Positions 45,648 through 59,855 of a stretch of 64,000 bases of DNA are shown here, one piece after another (the first letter of the stretch is position 1; the number at the start of each line of letters is the position of its first letter). A program made the translations under genes and the position numbers. The stretch is from Cavenderia fasciculata (taxonomy: Eukaryota > Evosea > Eumycetozoa > Acytosteliales > Cavenderiaceae): positions 1,736,001 to 1,800,000 of the forward strand of contig NW_004457737.1 of assembly GCF_000203815.1 (NCBI RefSeq), read 5' to 3'. The notes beneath the pieces are model-generated. The model made no database searches and had not been told where the DNA came from. It saw only the letters and a list, made by a program, of their open reading frames with translations.

Positions 45648-48600
45648 TTAATTTGTGATTTTTTTTGATAATTCGATTAAAGTTGATTTGAAACGTTTAG
45701 CCTGATCATTGGTATCAGAGATTTGAGAACTAAATGGTTTTAAAATATCAAAGAGTTGAGAGATTTGAGCAGTGGCATCTGCATTGCCACTCATAATTTC
45801 AATTGATTTGAGTGAATCTGTAAGGTTTGACATATTCTTTTCAATCTCTTCTGTAACATTATTCATTGGTTGTTGTTGTTGTTGTTGGTTTGGATTAAAA
45901 TCTGTCAATGTAGAGTTTAGAGAATTAATACTAGCAATCAAGACGTTGATTTGATCTTCAACGATTCTAATGACACTAGCCAAAACTTGATTTGATTGAT
46001 TGGAGAGGTAATGTTCAATCTCTACAAAGAAACGTTTGACAGTGGCGAAAAAGTCTTGGTGATGCGAAAGAGTATGTGGATTGGTGATGGCAAATAATAC
46101 AACCGATGCCTTTTCTTCATCCTTTAGATGGATTGGGTTCTTTTGAGCCAATTCCACCATGGCAACATAACCACGATCCAATCCAACCGAAATCATCTCT
46201 TTAATCAACTTTAGAATAATGGTGAAACCTTTGTGTTGAACTGGTGGTTGATTGGTGTTTTGCATTGCCAAATCAACAATACCCATCATTTGTCCATAAA
46301 ATTCTTCAAGTTGTAATTGTTGTTGATTTACTCCAACCAATATAATCTCTTGAGAATTTTGACTATTATTATTATTTTGATTATTATTGTTATTTTGATT
46401 TTGTTGTTGTTGTTGTTGTTGACTAATATTTACAGGTTGAGTATTCTTTTTGTTTAGACAATCTGAAAGAATGTTGATCAAACCAATTGGAGATTCCAAT
46501 GCAATAAGGTTAAAGATTTTAACAATATTTGATGCATACATTGGTTGATTTTCAAAGAATTGGAAAAGACTTGTTACAACAAATTTGAGTTGAGGATTGT
46601 TTGGTTCCCAAATTGAAACTTGAACGTCGTCAATCTTCTTTTGTTGTTGAGGTGGTGGTAATTGAACAACATTTTCTTCACCTGCAATACCATCAATTAT
46701 AATTGCATCCTTTGGTGATGATGCTGATTGAGGTGGAGTATTTGTCATCGTCATATTATTATTATTTTGATTATCTTTTCTAACTAAAAATAAAATTCTA
46801 TAGATTAGATCCAACATTTTAATATTGATACTTGGATCATATTGAAGACATTTAGATTTGAGAGATTTGAGAATGGCTTCAATTGGGATCCATGAACTAT
46901 CAGAATTAATACGACAAATATTGAAAAAGAGAGCAGCGTCACGTTTCTTTTGGAGGATGAGCAACATGAGAGGAGCAAGATGGGGAGGATAGTGGGAAAA
47001 GTTGTGGAAGCTGAGACAAGAAGATAGAATCTTGGTCATTTGCTGTGGGTACTTGACGCTAAAGTATTCAGTCATTTCAAAGAGCCAACGGGCCGATTCA
47101 GCATACTCTCCACACTCCAAGTAGATATAGTTGAGTGCCCAACAATAGTTGTTGTGTCCACACACGTTTTGGGCAATCTCTGGTGACACTTTGATCAGTG
47201 TAAACAAGACACGATAGAGATAGGGAAGTGACTTTGCATTGTACAACTTCAAATCCTCCTTTGGTGAAATACTGATGAAATAGTCCATCAATTTGGTGGC
47301 AAATGGGTTGGCGAGGAGGATCTTTAGATTCTCTGGGTGGTCTTGGATCATGGTGGCTACAAAGTGCATCATCTCTTGACGGTTCTTTTCAATGGCTGCA
47401 TTGATCGTGATAAAGACGGAAAGAATCTTGAGTGCATTCTTGCTAATGTCTTTGAAAGTCTCTTTGAGCTCTGGATCATTGAGCAAACAAAATGTCATCA
47501 ATTTGATATAGGATTCGTAGCGGTTGTAGATACGTGATTCCTTGTCGTTGCCAGTGACAACATTCTTGACGTCTTGGAGATTGCTGACCAAACTTTCATA
47601 GAGACGACGGATTTGACCGAGTTGGTTGTCGGTCAATTGTGGATAGATAAAGTCAGAACCACCGGTCGATGTGTAATCCAACTCTGTAAACTCAAACATG
47701 TCTGTCAAGAGATTGAATGCATCGTTTCTAACGTCATACGACTCATTGACCAACCAGTTAAAGGCCCATTCGTCCAAGTTTTGTTTGAACCATTGCTTGA
47801 CCGATGGCTTGCTCGATGCCAAGTCAATGATCGACTTGGTGTAGGTGGCATAGGTACGTTGCTTGGCCATGCTACCGGCATCGTCGAGTAGATTAATGTA
47901 GGCTCTAATGGCACGGTCACAACGTTCGTATTGGAATTCATCGTCGAGTTCAATGAGTACAAACAAGGCGTCGAGTGATGAACGATTGTCAAATTGTTCA
48001 ATGGCGCCAATCAATTGGAGTGAGTAGTCGAGGTCACCATAACAGAGATGGGTAATAATCTCGTTGGTCGACTTTTGTTGGATCTGGTCACGCAATGTCT
48101 TTACGATAAAGGCTGGATTGATCAACATTTCATAGTCGTCGTCGTTTATGTGAATGAGTGGATCATTAAAGCAGGAAATGGCCTTGTCTGCGTCGAGTTG
48201 GCTAGTGTACTTGGTGTGTGCCGAACGACAGAGAATAGAGATGGTCTCTAGCATGCCTGCATACTGTGGTTGTGCATACTTGTCGCCCATCTTTGTCTTT
48301 TTTTGGTGTGGTTCGCGCATTGGTGATTCCTCTCCCATGTAAAAGTCAATCAAGTGCAACAATACATTACGGTTCAACAAAAGAGCACGTTCCTCCCATC
48401 CAACAAGTGAAAAGTCTCTGATAAATCCAAAGTATTGTAAAAAGTTTTTCCAATAATTGGGTGCATCCTTGATAAACTCGAGATAGACATCGAGGAAATG
48501 AGCAACCAATGATTTGGGTATCATATCTTCCTCTTCTTCTTCCTCTTCTTCTTCTTCATCATCACTATTGTTTGGTGACAAATCTCCAATTCTAATACCA

Positions 48601-51600
48601 TCATCCTTTGCAATAATTGATTTTAATGGTTTCTTGTCCAAATCCATTGGTTTTTCTTCTTGCAACTGTTGATTAAAACCTTTTTGACGATGTGCTCCTA
48701 CAACTTGTTGTTGTTGTTGTTGAACTGTTGTTGGTGTAACTATATTATTACTATTATTATTATTTCTAGTTGGTTCAAAATCAAGATATTGATGTCTTTC
48801 GGTTGGGATTAAGACATTTAAAACATGGAAAAGAATCTTGGCGAGTGATTCTCTTGGTTCAGTAGTGATACAAACCAACATGTTTTGTTTAATCCAGGTA
48901 GGATTTTCAATGATGGTACTGAGCAACCATGCACAGGCATCTGGATTGCGTCCGTACATGCGAATGATATGATCGACAAAGTCTGGGAGTGGCTTTCTTT
49001 CCTTGGAATGAGAGATGGTTTCAATGATGAAACGGGTACCCAGCTCGATTGCCATCATTGATTGGTCAAATGGTTGTGACAGGCGAATATTCTTGGGAGT
49101 GGTGGCGATTGGATCAATACGCAACACTTCGGCAATAAAGTTAAAGTAACTCTGGTCAAAGATATTCTTGTCATTGAGGAATTTCATATTCTTTTTCCAC
49201 ACTTGATTGAAAATGTCTTGTGGCACCAACTTGCTCTGTTGGGTGGGAGTGAGGTTTTGGAAGTTTTGCTTGGCTCCCAACGACTCGCTGTATCCAACAC
49301 GTTCATAAAACAACATGTAGGCATTGTTGTAACGTGGAGTGGGACGTCCCATGATACCCTTGTCGTTTGGTTGGTCATAACCACCAAAACATGCCTTGGC
49401 AATATCCTCTGGGTTGAAAATCTCGGTCAATTGATCATTGAATTGAATCCAACGTCTCTGTTGACCAGATGCTGGATGTGGTTCACGTTCCTTGATAAAT
49501 GAATAATAATGACCTGAATCGGCTGTACCAGAATGAACCAAAATACCAGATAATTCATATTGATAATATGATGCTGGTTTCATTTGTGGCAAAGATTTCT
49601 TTTCTTCTTGTAGTTCAGCAGCTGCTGGTTGAGTTGAACCACTTTCACCATTTTCACCATCTTGTTGATTTGATTGTTGTTTTTCTTTTTCCTTTTCAAT
49701 TGCTTCCTTTCTTTCAAGATATTCTTTAGTGTAGGGAGCCATATCGAGGGTCATTGGGAAACGAAGAGCATCATTAATCTTTGTACGACGCATTAAATCC
49801 AAATCAAATTCGAATCTCTTGTTGTGAAGAATAAGAGTGTTTGGAAGTTGTTTGACACAACGTCTCATCAAACACTTTACCTTTTGAGAGCATTGACTAC
49901 AAAAGTACTTATTGTCACCGTCAAGTGTTTCACTTTCAACAAACAATTGCAAACTCTCTAAAATGTCACGTTTGTTCTTTACCTCTACACTGACAGTGTA
50001 GAATGATTCTTCACGTTCCGATACGTGTGGACATTCTTGAGAGATAAACTGGTTGACAGTGCTACCACCGAAAAAGTCATTGAGCAACTTTTCATTTTCA
50101 GTGCCTTTGAGTTGGTTCTCGAGACGGTCAAAGAGCATGTTGAAAAACTCGTCGACATCCATCTGAATGTAGACATTGATGGGTTGGCCGTCATACTTGT
50201 AGGCTGTGCAAAAGTCTTTGGGATCGTGTGATCGCTTTTCAGATTCTTGGAGGTTGGCAAAGATGATCTTGAGTTGTTGGAGCAGACTCTCGTTGGTTGG
50301 GTTGACTTCGTCCGTCTGTAAAATCGAATAACGGAAAGCGGGAATCATAAACAACTGTTGCATCAACGAGTTGATGTAGCAGGTGGCACCCAAGTTCTTG
50401 AGACCGACATAGCCACAGCCAGACTTTTCAGTGCCGGTTGGCTGATAGTTCCAGAGTGCTCTCTTTTCATCTGGCTTGTTTTGGAGGATGAGAAGTTGGA
50501 CAAGACGGGAGTAGTTTTCGGCACAGTCCTTGGCAAGCTCGAGAAGCAACGTAAAACATACATCTCTGCTCTCCTTGGTCTTGCACTTTGGTGGACAGAG
50601 TGGACCGTGATTCTCGGCAGTCGCAATGTCAAACAGGCATTGGTGGAAGATCTCGCCAACCAAATCTTGATTGAATCCAGCTTCCACCTTGAAGGTGTGA
50701 CTGGCACGAACTAGCGTAGTCACCAATTGGATCAATCCAATGATTACTTGGTCGGGTTGAATCAGATTGTTTTGTGTCTCGACGACTGGATGCTCCTTGA
50801 TCCACTTGACCAAGTTGTTGAGTAGACCAGAGTACTGGTCGATAATAACCTGCTCGGGTTGGATTGGGTGTGATGGTTGTGATGATCCACCAGACAACTG
50901 CTGTTGTTGGTGATAGATATGGTTGGGTTGACAGCTATGTGTGAGCAATCTACCAAACAATGTAAAGAATTGCGACGAGGTAAACGAGTGCTTATCCGAT
51001 CCAACAGTCTCTTGCACAATCTCGAGACATTTGCCAAGGAAAAAGCTGTGTGCCTGATCGCTGGTGGAACAGAATTGATCGAGACGGTTAAAGGCGCAGT
51101 CACGAACCGACACGTCCTTGCTCTCTACAAGCAGCAAAAAGATCCACTTGCTAATATTGGGACGCTTGCAAAACATCTCCAACTGGTCAGGCAAAGCCAA
51201 CAACGAGAAGATGAGCCACATGAGGTTTTGAATAACCTCTCCATCATCGGTGAGGAAGTGGTGAAGAGTAAACTGCTCCTCTTCTTCCTTGGTCGTCTCT
51301 TGTGCCTGGTTCCAGGTGAGGTCAAGCAAACGTGACAAAAAGTGAGAGGGTGGTACGCCGAGCAATGTCAAATTGATCATATAGTTTTGGTCATACAACA
51401 TTGGAGTGATGATGGTGAGCAGCAGAGTGAGACATTTCTTGCGCTTGGGTCCCTTGGACTCGTGTTGCAAGTCGACCGTCATGAGGATATTAATCAACTC
51501 CTTGAGACCTCCACTCTCGATAAAGTGGGCACGCCATTCGGCACCCGAGGCAAAGCGATCGATGATCAACAACGTGTACAACAACTTAAAGACAGACTGA

Positions 51601-54600
51601 TGGTCAAGCAACTGCTCCCAGTTGATACCCGAAGCAGCTTCATTGGTAATCGACGACAACACGTCTACAAAGTGACGATTGACTGGCAACAACATCAACA
51701 CCTCCCAAAGAGTAGGTGCAATCGACTCGATCGACAACAATGAAAAGAGTAGTGAGAACTTGCTCTGGTCAAAGTCCAATTGGATTTGATCGTCATTTTG
51801 GGTAAATGCACGTGGTTCGCTCATTTCATTGACCAAAATAGTGTCTTGGTTGCAGACACGGTAATCATCCAACGTCTCCCAGTCGTGGTGCATTGGCTTG
51901 CTCTGATGGAACAGTGCAAGACAACCTGGGTGAACCTTGAGAATGCTACCTAATCGGTTCTTGATTTCACCAACTCGCTCGCTTGCACGAACTTGAAGTG
52001 TTTGTCTCATCTTTTGGTTGCTAAAAGTGACATTGATCGATGGAGCAAAGCATTTACGGAAAGAATCAGATACAGTACCACCATAAAATTCTACATAGAT
52101 TTTCATCAACGATAGAATTCTCATTACCGTACTGTTTCCTTCTCCACTCTTTGCACTTTCCAATGGAATTTCTGATAGTTTTTTCATACAAAATATTAAA
52201 AATTCTTCTTTATGATTTAATGATCGAATCTAAATAAAAAAAAAAATAAAGGAAAAAATTAATAAATATTTTTCTTTTTTCTTTTTTTTTTTTTTCTGTT
52301 CTTCTTACATATTTATACAAATCAATCAAGAATGAATTAGTTTCTTTACCAACTTCTTCATTTTTTGATTCTAATGCCATTCTCCATAAAGTGCCAACAC
52401 CAATCAATTGAGATGTTTCATTGGTAATATTATTATTAACTTGTTTCATACAAGTAATATATAATGATGCACCTGATTGTTCTAAATCAACAAATGAAAT
52501 TTCTTCAAATTTGTTTAAAATATAAGTTAAATGTGATTCCTAAAAAAATAAAAAATAAAAATAAAAAGAAAAGGAAATTAATAACTTTTTTTTTCTTTCT
52601 TTTTCTTTTCGATTTTCAATTTCTTACATTTAAATTATAAAGACATTTTTCAGTCCATTTAAAGAAAGTATCACGATCTTTTGGAGAGATTGGATTAACA
52701 ACAAATACTTGCCAAAGAATATTAAGTTGTTCATTTGTGATTTGATAATTTCCTTGATCGAAAATAAAGTAGAGGAAATTGAGATAATCATTAATTTGTT
52801 CAAAGTGATTATGTTTTCCTTGGAGGACGGTTTCACAGACTGAATGGTCGACTCCATCTACGATCATCATCTTGGAGATGGCAGCCTCACACTCGGACTT
52901 GTAGTAGGTGAGGTGTTGGAAAAAGATGTGAATCAAATGGGTTTGTTCATCGACTTGACGAATACAGTTGGCGGGGATGTCTTGCATGGACGGGGCTTGT
53001 TGGTTACCACCCATCATGACCATGGTCCCAGTGTTGCCACTCTGATATCTCTGTGAACGGAGACGATCACTGTGTGTAATGATGATATTTTGAATGATAC
53101 GAAGCGAGTAGAGAACAGTGGTGTGGTTCTTGATATTGTCGACACACTTTTGAAGATACTCGGTGCGATACGACGAGTGGAAGTTGAGAGTCTCTTGGAG
53201 ATGGTACAAAGCCTGTTGTGCCAACTCTAACGAAACCTCACTGTCATCCTGGATGAGCATCCAAAAGATCTCAAGACCTCTTGATACAATCGTTTGATTT
53301 TGTACCAATGAAGTTGGTGAAGGTGGTTGAGATGATGACTGTTGTTGACCTTGTTGTTGTTGTTGTTGTTGAACAGACGAGGAGGAAGGTGAATAATTGG
53401 GAGAGGACGAAATGTCACTGTCGATGGCATTGATACTGTTGTAGTGGTGAGTACGATGCTGGGTGAGACACGAGATGAGTTGCAGGGTTTGGTTAGTGTA
53501 TTGCGAGAGTGGAATTTCCTTTATCTTTTGGTACAAATACTCGACTTCGCAGAGTGGCAACACCTGCGAGATATTGCCGATGGTTTCATAGATTACATTC
53601 TCGATGGTCTCGTGTTTGCCCTCGGCGGCATTCCACATGAGATCAAGATACTTTCGTTCAAAAACTTTCTTTTCTACAAGGAACTTTAATATATCTGTAC
53701 ATTTTTGTAGTAACTGCATATGCATCGTTTCACCATATAAAATCTCTACAATCTTATTTTCTTTAATCCAATTTACCAATTTCCTAAAGAATCAAAAAAA
53801 AACCAAATAGATTAATATATATTTTCTTTTTGTGTTTTCTATTCTATTTTTTTATACATACTCTTGAGAAATTGTGTTTCCTTGTTTATACATTAAATAA
53901 CCTTCATTGATTTTAGTATACTTGATGATATCATTTAAACCTGCATTTCTCTTTTCGAGTGATGGTGATTTGAAACATTTGAATGCAACATCCAAGCTAA
54001 AGGTTTGAATGATATCTGCAAAACGAGTTTGATTGTCGGTAGTGTTGACAATGATACTATTAAGATACTTTATAATCAGATCCATATCTTTTTTGTTTTC
54101 ATTCTTAAACTCTTCATCACTGGTTCCAAGTACCTTGCTAAATACAAGCTTTACAAATTGTTCAATATCTTGTTCAGTATCTTGTGTTTCCATTTTCTTT
54201 GAATACTAAATAAAAGAAAGAGATGTGAAAAAAATGAGATAGAGAGATAGAGAGAGAAATGATTAATACTATATCTTTCTATCTATCTATCTTTTGTTTG
54301 TTTTTTTTTTTACCTTTTTAATAATATTTAATAATTTCTTTAATGTATCAAAAGAATATTTATGAACTTTGATCTTTTCTTTAATTAATTCAATACCACT
54401 AAGTTGACCAAAATAATGAATTAAATTTTCAGAGATCTAAATATATAAAAAAGATAAGAAAGAAATCAATATTAATATTCTTAAAAAGAACCTGATTGAT
54501 TGTTTTTTTTTCATTACCTTGTTTGGAATGCTCTTTTCATTATTGTATTCATTTGAAAATCGATATTCGGATCTTGTGTATGGTTTTGGTGAAAATAATA

Positions 54601-55290
54601 CAATTATTAATCGAAGGTAATCATTGGATCCCTCTTCCTTTGATAATCTACTAATGGCATAGTCTATACAAATTTTCATAAAGCTTCTAGCTTTAGTTGT
54701 TAATTCACTTGGGCTGACTCTGATATTATAATAGTAGTAATAAGGTAAATGAAATGAAATGAACAAGTAATGAGTAAGATGGTCACCTGATGTCCTTCTC
54801 TTCCTGCTCCTCCTCCTCCTCCTCCTCCTCCTCCTCCTCCTCCTCCTCCTCCTCCTTCTCCTCCTTCTAAAAACTTACAATCTCCACCATAAAGCTTCAA
54901 TCAAATCTGGCAACTTTTCAAGTGTTTTGAAATCTTCTAAATAGACATTTTCATGATTGGGGTCATCGTTGGCGTCTATACGAGCTCCAGCATATTGATT
55001 GAAATAGTCTAATATTTGTCCAATATCTCTAATTTCTTGAGCTAATCAAAGTAAAAATAAATAAAAATATTGATGATAGAGTGAGTAATGATAGAACAGT
55101 TAGTTAAATATATCAATATATCAAGTTATATCTATCTTTAAAAAAGAAGAATAGAATAGAAAAAAAAAAAAAGGCTTTTTTTGTGATTGATTTATCATCG
55201 AACTCTAGTTGGTTGCAAGTTTACAACTTTTAAAGTATACATACCATTTTTGACAAGATCCAAAAAGACCTTTATATCATTAGTGGACAT
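45648..55290 (-). CDS. Giant ubiquitin-specific protease of the USP34/USP9X/USP24 group
   Basis: Eight exons, 55290-55245, 55041-54879, 54719-54518, 54436-54314, 54205-53862, 53783-52628, 52539-52309 and 52229-45648, all in phase, give about 2,948 residues. Long helical, armadillo-like arrays flank a central UCH domain (about 1360-1700). The Cys box is GYVGLKNLGATCYINSLMQQ (catalytic Cys in GATCY), the zinc-ribbon pairs are CSQC and a preceding ECPH, and the His box is VHSGTADSGHYYSFIKE. The upstream segment MWNAAEGKHETIENVIY and the overall layout match USP34/USP9X. The family removes ubiquitin from substrates, in animals in signalling and traffic. Gln/Asn-rich loops are dictyostelid additions. 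Parts of the coding sequence are GC-enriched. It converges with the preceding gene over only 94 bp. Confidence 0.93.
54806..54867. repeat. Intronic (GGA)n microsatellite in the USP gene
   Basis: About 16 near-perfect CTC/GAG units lie within intron 2 (54878-54720) of the giant USP gene. In the sense strand they are GGA/GAG, a purine-rich tract close to the donor. Confidence 0.9.
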
Positions 55291-56252
55291 AATTGATTCA
55301 GTAGCGAATTGAACGGTACCCCCTTAACAGCTACTATTATAGATAGATGATGATGGTGGTGGGTGATGTAAATGATAGAAAAGATAGTATTATATATAAA
55401 AATATAATTAAAAAGAAGGAATGTATATATTGATCGCTGAACTTTAAAGTGATGTTATGTATGTATAGGTATATAATTTGTTGTTGTACTTTTTTATAAA
55501 ATGAATGAATCACAAACACACCAACAAAACAATGGATGATTGTTAGATAAACAACAACAGCAGATAATGGGTGTTGGTTGGATAGATATTATTGTTCTTT
55601 GTTTGTTTTGTTTGTGATTATATTATAATGAATGAATAAAAGTATAAAGTGAGTTTACTTGTGTATACTCTTCTCTCTTCTTCTTCTCTCTCTCTTTAAT
55701 CGACTATATAATAATAATAAACAAAAATATATTAATCTTTTTTTCTCTCTTTTTGTTCAATTTAAATTGTAAAAAATCAACATCACAAAAAAGCTCTCTC
55801 ATTTTTTAAAATTAATTTTTTTTTTTTTTGGAAGGGAGTTCATGGAAGCAAGTCCCATAATTCCATCACCACTCTAAAGATCAATATTATAGTTTTAGAT
55901 TTAACTAAAAATAAAAAATAAAATAAATAAATATTTGATGTAACCTAGCTTTGGGTTATTACAAGTCTCTAGAGTCACAAATTTAAAAATATATAAAAAC
56001 AAAATTAATAAAAGATATAAAAAATTAAATTAAAATTGACACACAGAAACTTATCTCATTTTCTTGAGACATTTTTTAAACCAACAGTTATTATATTATT
56101 ATTTTATTTTATCCAAACAAAAAACAAACAAACAAACAAACAAACATAATATATTATATCTCACAGTAATAATATAGCTAGCTACCCTTTGGTTCTCTTT
56201 CCTAGATTAAAGTTAAATATATAGTAGTCCTAGTAGTACTTTCTTTGATCAT
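55291..56252. other. Divergent intergenic spacer (USP / VPS9 fusion)
   Basis: 962 bp with CAAA tandem repeats (56112-56145), T-runs (55810-55830) and AT-rich DNA. It holds the promoters of both large genes. No RNA gene or reading frame is supported. Confidence 0.5.
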
Positions 56253-59200
56253 ATGCTATTAAGAAGATCGCTCAACAAGAGGAGAACAGCAGAGGATAAC
56301 CACAGCATGCAAGAGGATGAAGATGGTCTATGCATGAGGTTGATCAACAGCATCGATTTCGACAAGACTACATTGGGGGAGGTTGTATCGACACTCTTGT
56401 TGTGGTGCTTTTCAAACAAGGATATAGAAGCTTCCGTCATCACTAAATACCTCAATGCTGCATTCGATCAATACCATCTTACAAACTATCAAATCAATCA
56501 ACTCTTTCAAGCTCATTCTTTATGCAATTATCGGTCCTATACATCTACACCACCTTCTACTCCCCCTCCTCCTCCTCCAACTTCAACTGGCACAACTATT
56601 AATTTTAATGTCAACAAGAAAGATGATGATATTACTGAAACTACAACTACAACCAATACAGTAGCTACTACTACTATTGATACGGAAACAACACCTCCTA
56701 TTCCAACTTCACCAAACAGTAAAGAGTCAATACCTTTATTACCAATTCTTTCATTTGACAAAATCATTGATGATACTAATACTAATAATAATAATAATAA
56801 TAATAATAACTCATTTGTAAATACAACAACAACAACTACAATACAATTTAATAATAATAATACCAAGGATTTATATAATAATATATTTTTGACTAAATTA
56901 AAATCGATTAAAGAATCTGCAACCATTTTAACAAATATAACAAAGTATTCAACACAATTAAAAGATCATATACAAACTATGATTGAAAGTTTTGGTGAAG
57001 AAGAATTGGAACCATACATTATCAAGAAATCATTAGACTATCAAACCAATTTAACAAAGTTTGCAAATCAAATATTTCAAATTTGGCCTCGAGAGGATAG
57101 AAATGCAATATTGGAAGTAATAGAATCAATGATTTTAATTAATATTTATGAATTGTATGTGTTGTATAGATAAATCTTATTGATTTAGATTTGATAATTA
57201 ATTCTTTTTTTTTTTAGATTATTTCCATTTAATATTCAAAAAGATAAAGAGATTAAAGAATCAATTAGATTGATACAAAAACATCCAATTGATTATTTAG
57301 ATACAGACTCTGATAAAGTTAGTGCTGTTGAATGGGAACAAGCCATAGCAGAATTGTCATCGATCAATGTTTTTCAAACACCAAGAGACAAGGTTATGTG
57401 TATATTGAGATTCTCAAGAATCGTATCTCAAGGTCTCCATTCTTCTGGTAAATCATTTGGTGCAGATGAATTTGTAAATTGTATAGTGTATATTTTAATT
57501 AAATCAAATCCTGCTTATCTTTATTCAAATATGAGGTAAATTATAAAATTAATATGTATATATTACTTTGGAAGTGGATTATACTAACATCTTTATTCTG
57601 CAGATATATTGAATTATTTAGATCAAATGATTTATTAGTATCAGAAGCAGAGTATTATTTTGTATCGATATCATCGGCAATGATGTTTATCGAAAGAAAA
57701 TATCAAGAATTAAAAAATGTTGAAATTGATGAATCCTACATTGACAGTTTATCATCATACTCTCAATCTCTTCGTCTCTACAACAACAACAATATCAATG
57801 ATGAAAATGAGACAACTACAAATACTTTAGATTCAACAAATACTTATCCTTCTACTTCATCAACATCACCAACAATGAATGAACTAAAATATTCTTCTTC
57901 TTCTTCAATTGGAATGGAACCATTATTAAATGATGAAAACCCAATTCACAAAGAAGTTATCAAGACTGCAAATGAAATATTGGCCAAACTCTTATCGATT
58001 GCTATATCAGAGGGTTCTTATGACTCGAGAATAAGATCGGCTCTATTGAGGTTGTCAATGATTGTTAGCCCCAAGGAAGAGGATGGTTTACCCTTTTTTG
58101 CCATTGAAATGGCAGTTGGACAGACACTATTTGACGAAAAGGAAAGAAAGCGAATCAACCGAGGTATTCTCAATGTTTTTGAGCGAACCACTTCAAATCA
58201 TCGTGTACTAAAGGTGGCTGTTGCCACTGTAACAGGTGGCATACTCCTTGCAGTGACTGGTGGATTGATAGCTCCTGCCCTCGGTGCACTCCTTCATCTT
58301 ATAGGAGCAAGTGCAACTGTCTTTTCAGCACTGACATATGCAGGTGTTAGCGGACCGACTCTAACCAGTCTACTCTTTGGTACCGTCGGCAGTGTCATGT
58401 CTGCAAATCGTGTCTCCAAATCAACTGCAGGTCTCGAAAGATTCAGAGTCAACAAAATACATGAAACATTTGGTCTTCATGTAGTTCTTGGTGCAATTGG
58501 TTGGATTGAAAATGAACCTCCTACAAATACAACAACAAATACTAATAATATAACAGACAAAAAAACAGATAAAAAGAATAACAAAAAAGAAAAAGAAGAA
58601 GAGAAAAAGAAGAAGAAAAATTGATTGATATTTCAAAATGGGAACAAGATTTATTGACTGGAGTATTATGTCTTGGAGAAGTATTTTCTATTGAATGGGA
58701 AAATAATCATTTATACTCTTTATTTGAATCATTACAAGATTACAAGAAACAAGTCGAGGAAAGTAAACATAGTACATTTACAAGATTCACCACTAAAATG
58801 ATGCATGATGCAATTAGACCATCGGCATCTATTCTCGAGCATGGTTCCATCATTCGAACTAGCTGGGGTATTGTTAAAGATAGAGCTCAAAGGGCAGGAA
58901 AACTCTTGGCAGAGGAAATCTTGGGACAAGCATTTGGTAGACGTCCAATCACCTTGGTCGGTATATCAATGGGTGCTCGATTAATCTATCATTGTCTTTT
59001 GGAATTGGTTGATAAAAAGGCATATGGTATCATTGAAAATGTTATACTCATTGGTGCTCCCATTCCCTCTGATGATATTAATATTTGGTCAAAAATTAGA
59101 GTAACTATAAAAAACATTATAATAACAAATCATATTTATAAATGTTCTAATTGTTTTCTTTCTTTTTAGAAATTAGTTTCTCGAAGATTGGTTAATTGTT

Positions 59201-59677
59201 TTTCACCAAAGGATATTATTTTAAAGATTTGTTATGAAAGTAGTAGTATTACAGATGATGGAATTGTAGCTGCTGGTGCAGGTTATACAGCTATCGGTTC
59301 TAAAAAGACTTCTATTTTTAGTGGTGGATTCTTTACCGATCATCATAAAAAGCTTGGTCAAGAAATTCTCAATAAGAAACAAAGTATGTTTAGACAGAAT
59401 TGTAAAGATCAATTCTACCTTTCAACAAGTAAACTAACCATTTTTTTATTTTGTAGAAAATATAAAAAGTATAGAAAATGTTGATGTTAGTTGTTTGATT
59501 GATTCTCATTTGGATTATAGCAATTCGAACATTAGACGTGCCATTTTACATCATGTTAATATCAATAGTTGTGTTCCATGTAATTCATTTGTAGTCATTG
59601 AAGATGATGACAAAACTGTCCCTTCTCCTACCACCGCCACCAGTACCAGTACCAGTACAAGTACAACTATTAATTAA
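56253..59677 (+). CDS. VPS9 Rab-GEF domain fused to a TMCO4/DUF726 alpha/beta hydrolase
   Basis: Exons 56253-57154, 57218-57535, 57604-59100, 59170-59383 and 59457-59677; about 1,050 residues if one base is restored. The N-terminal about 300 residues include Thr/Asn/Pro-rich linkers. The VPS9 domain (about 325-440) has DKVMCILRFSRIVSQGL, the Asp region GADEFVNCIVYILIKSNPAY and the Tyr region SEAEYYFVSISSAMMFIE, the two conserved catalytic positions of Rabex-5-type Rab5 GEFs. The DUF726 half has paired hydrophobic helices (VAVATVTGGILLAVTGG, about 610-650), then RRPITLVGISMGARLIYHCL with nucleophile Ser, VILIGAPI, and ENVDVSCLIDSHLDY with the His. Exon 3 carries both parts, so the fusion is not an assembly of two loci by splicing. 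A TGA at 58622-58624 after an A-run breaks the frame in a Lys-rich linker. Confidence 0.85.
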
Positions 59678-59855
59678 CTAGTTGGTACAAATATTGTAAA
59701 TAATAAATAAATCAATAATATTACAACTTAATTGAGTATATTTTTCAAAGCTTTTGTTTTAAATTGCCCTTTTTTCATGATCGACCGAGTGTTGATGAAG
59801 ATCATTAATTCATTCTCGAGATATATATACACAGATACAAACAAACAAATAAACG

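Noticed and set aside
47574-48251. Antisense frames opposite the USP gene
   Set aside because: Shadow frames over a confidently identified coding region.
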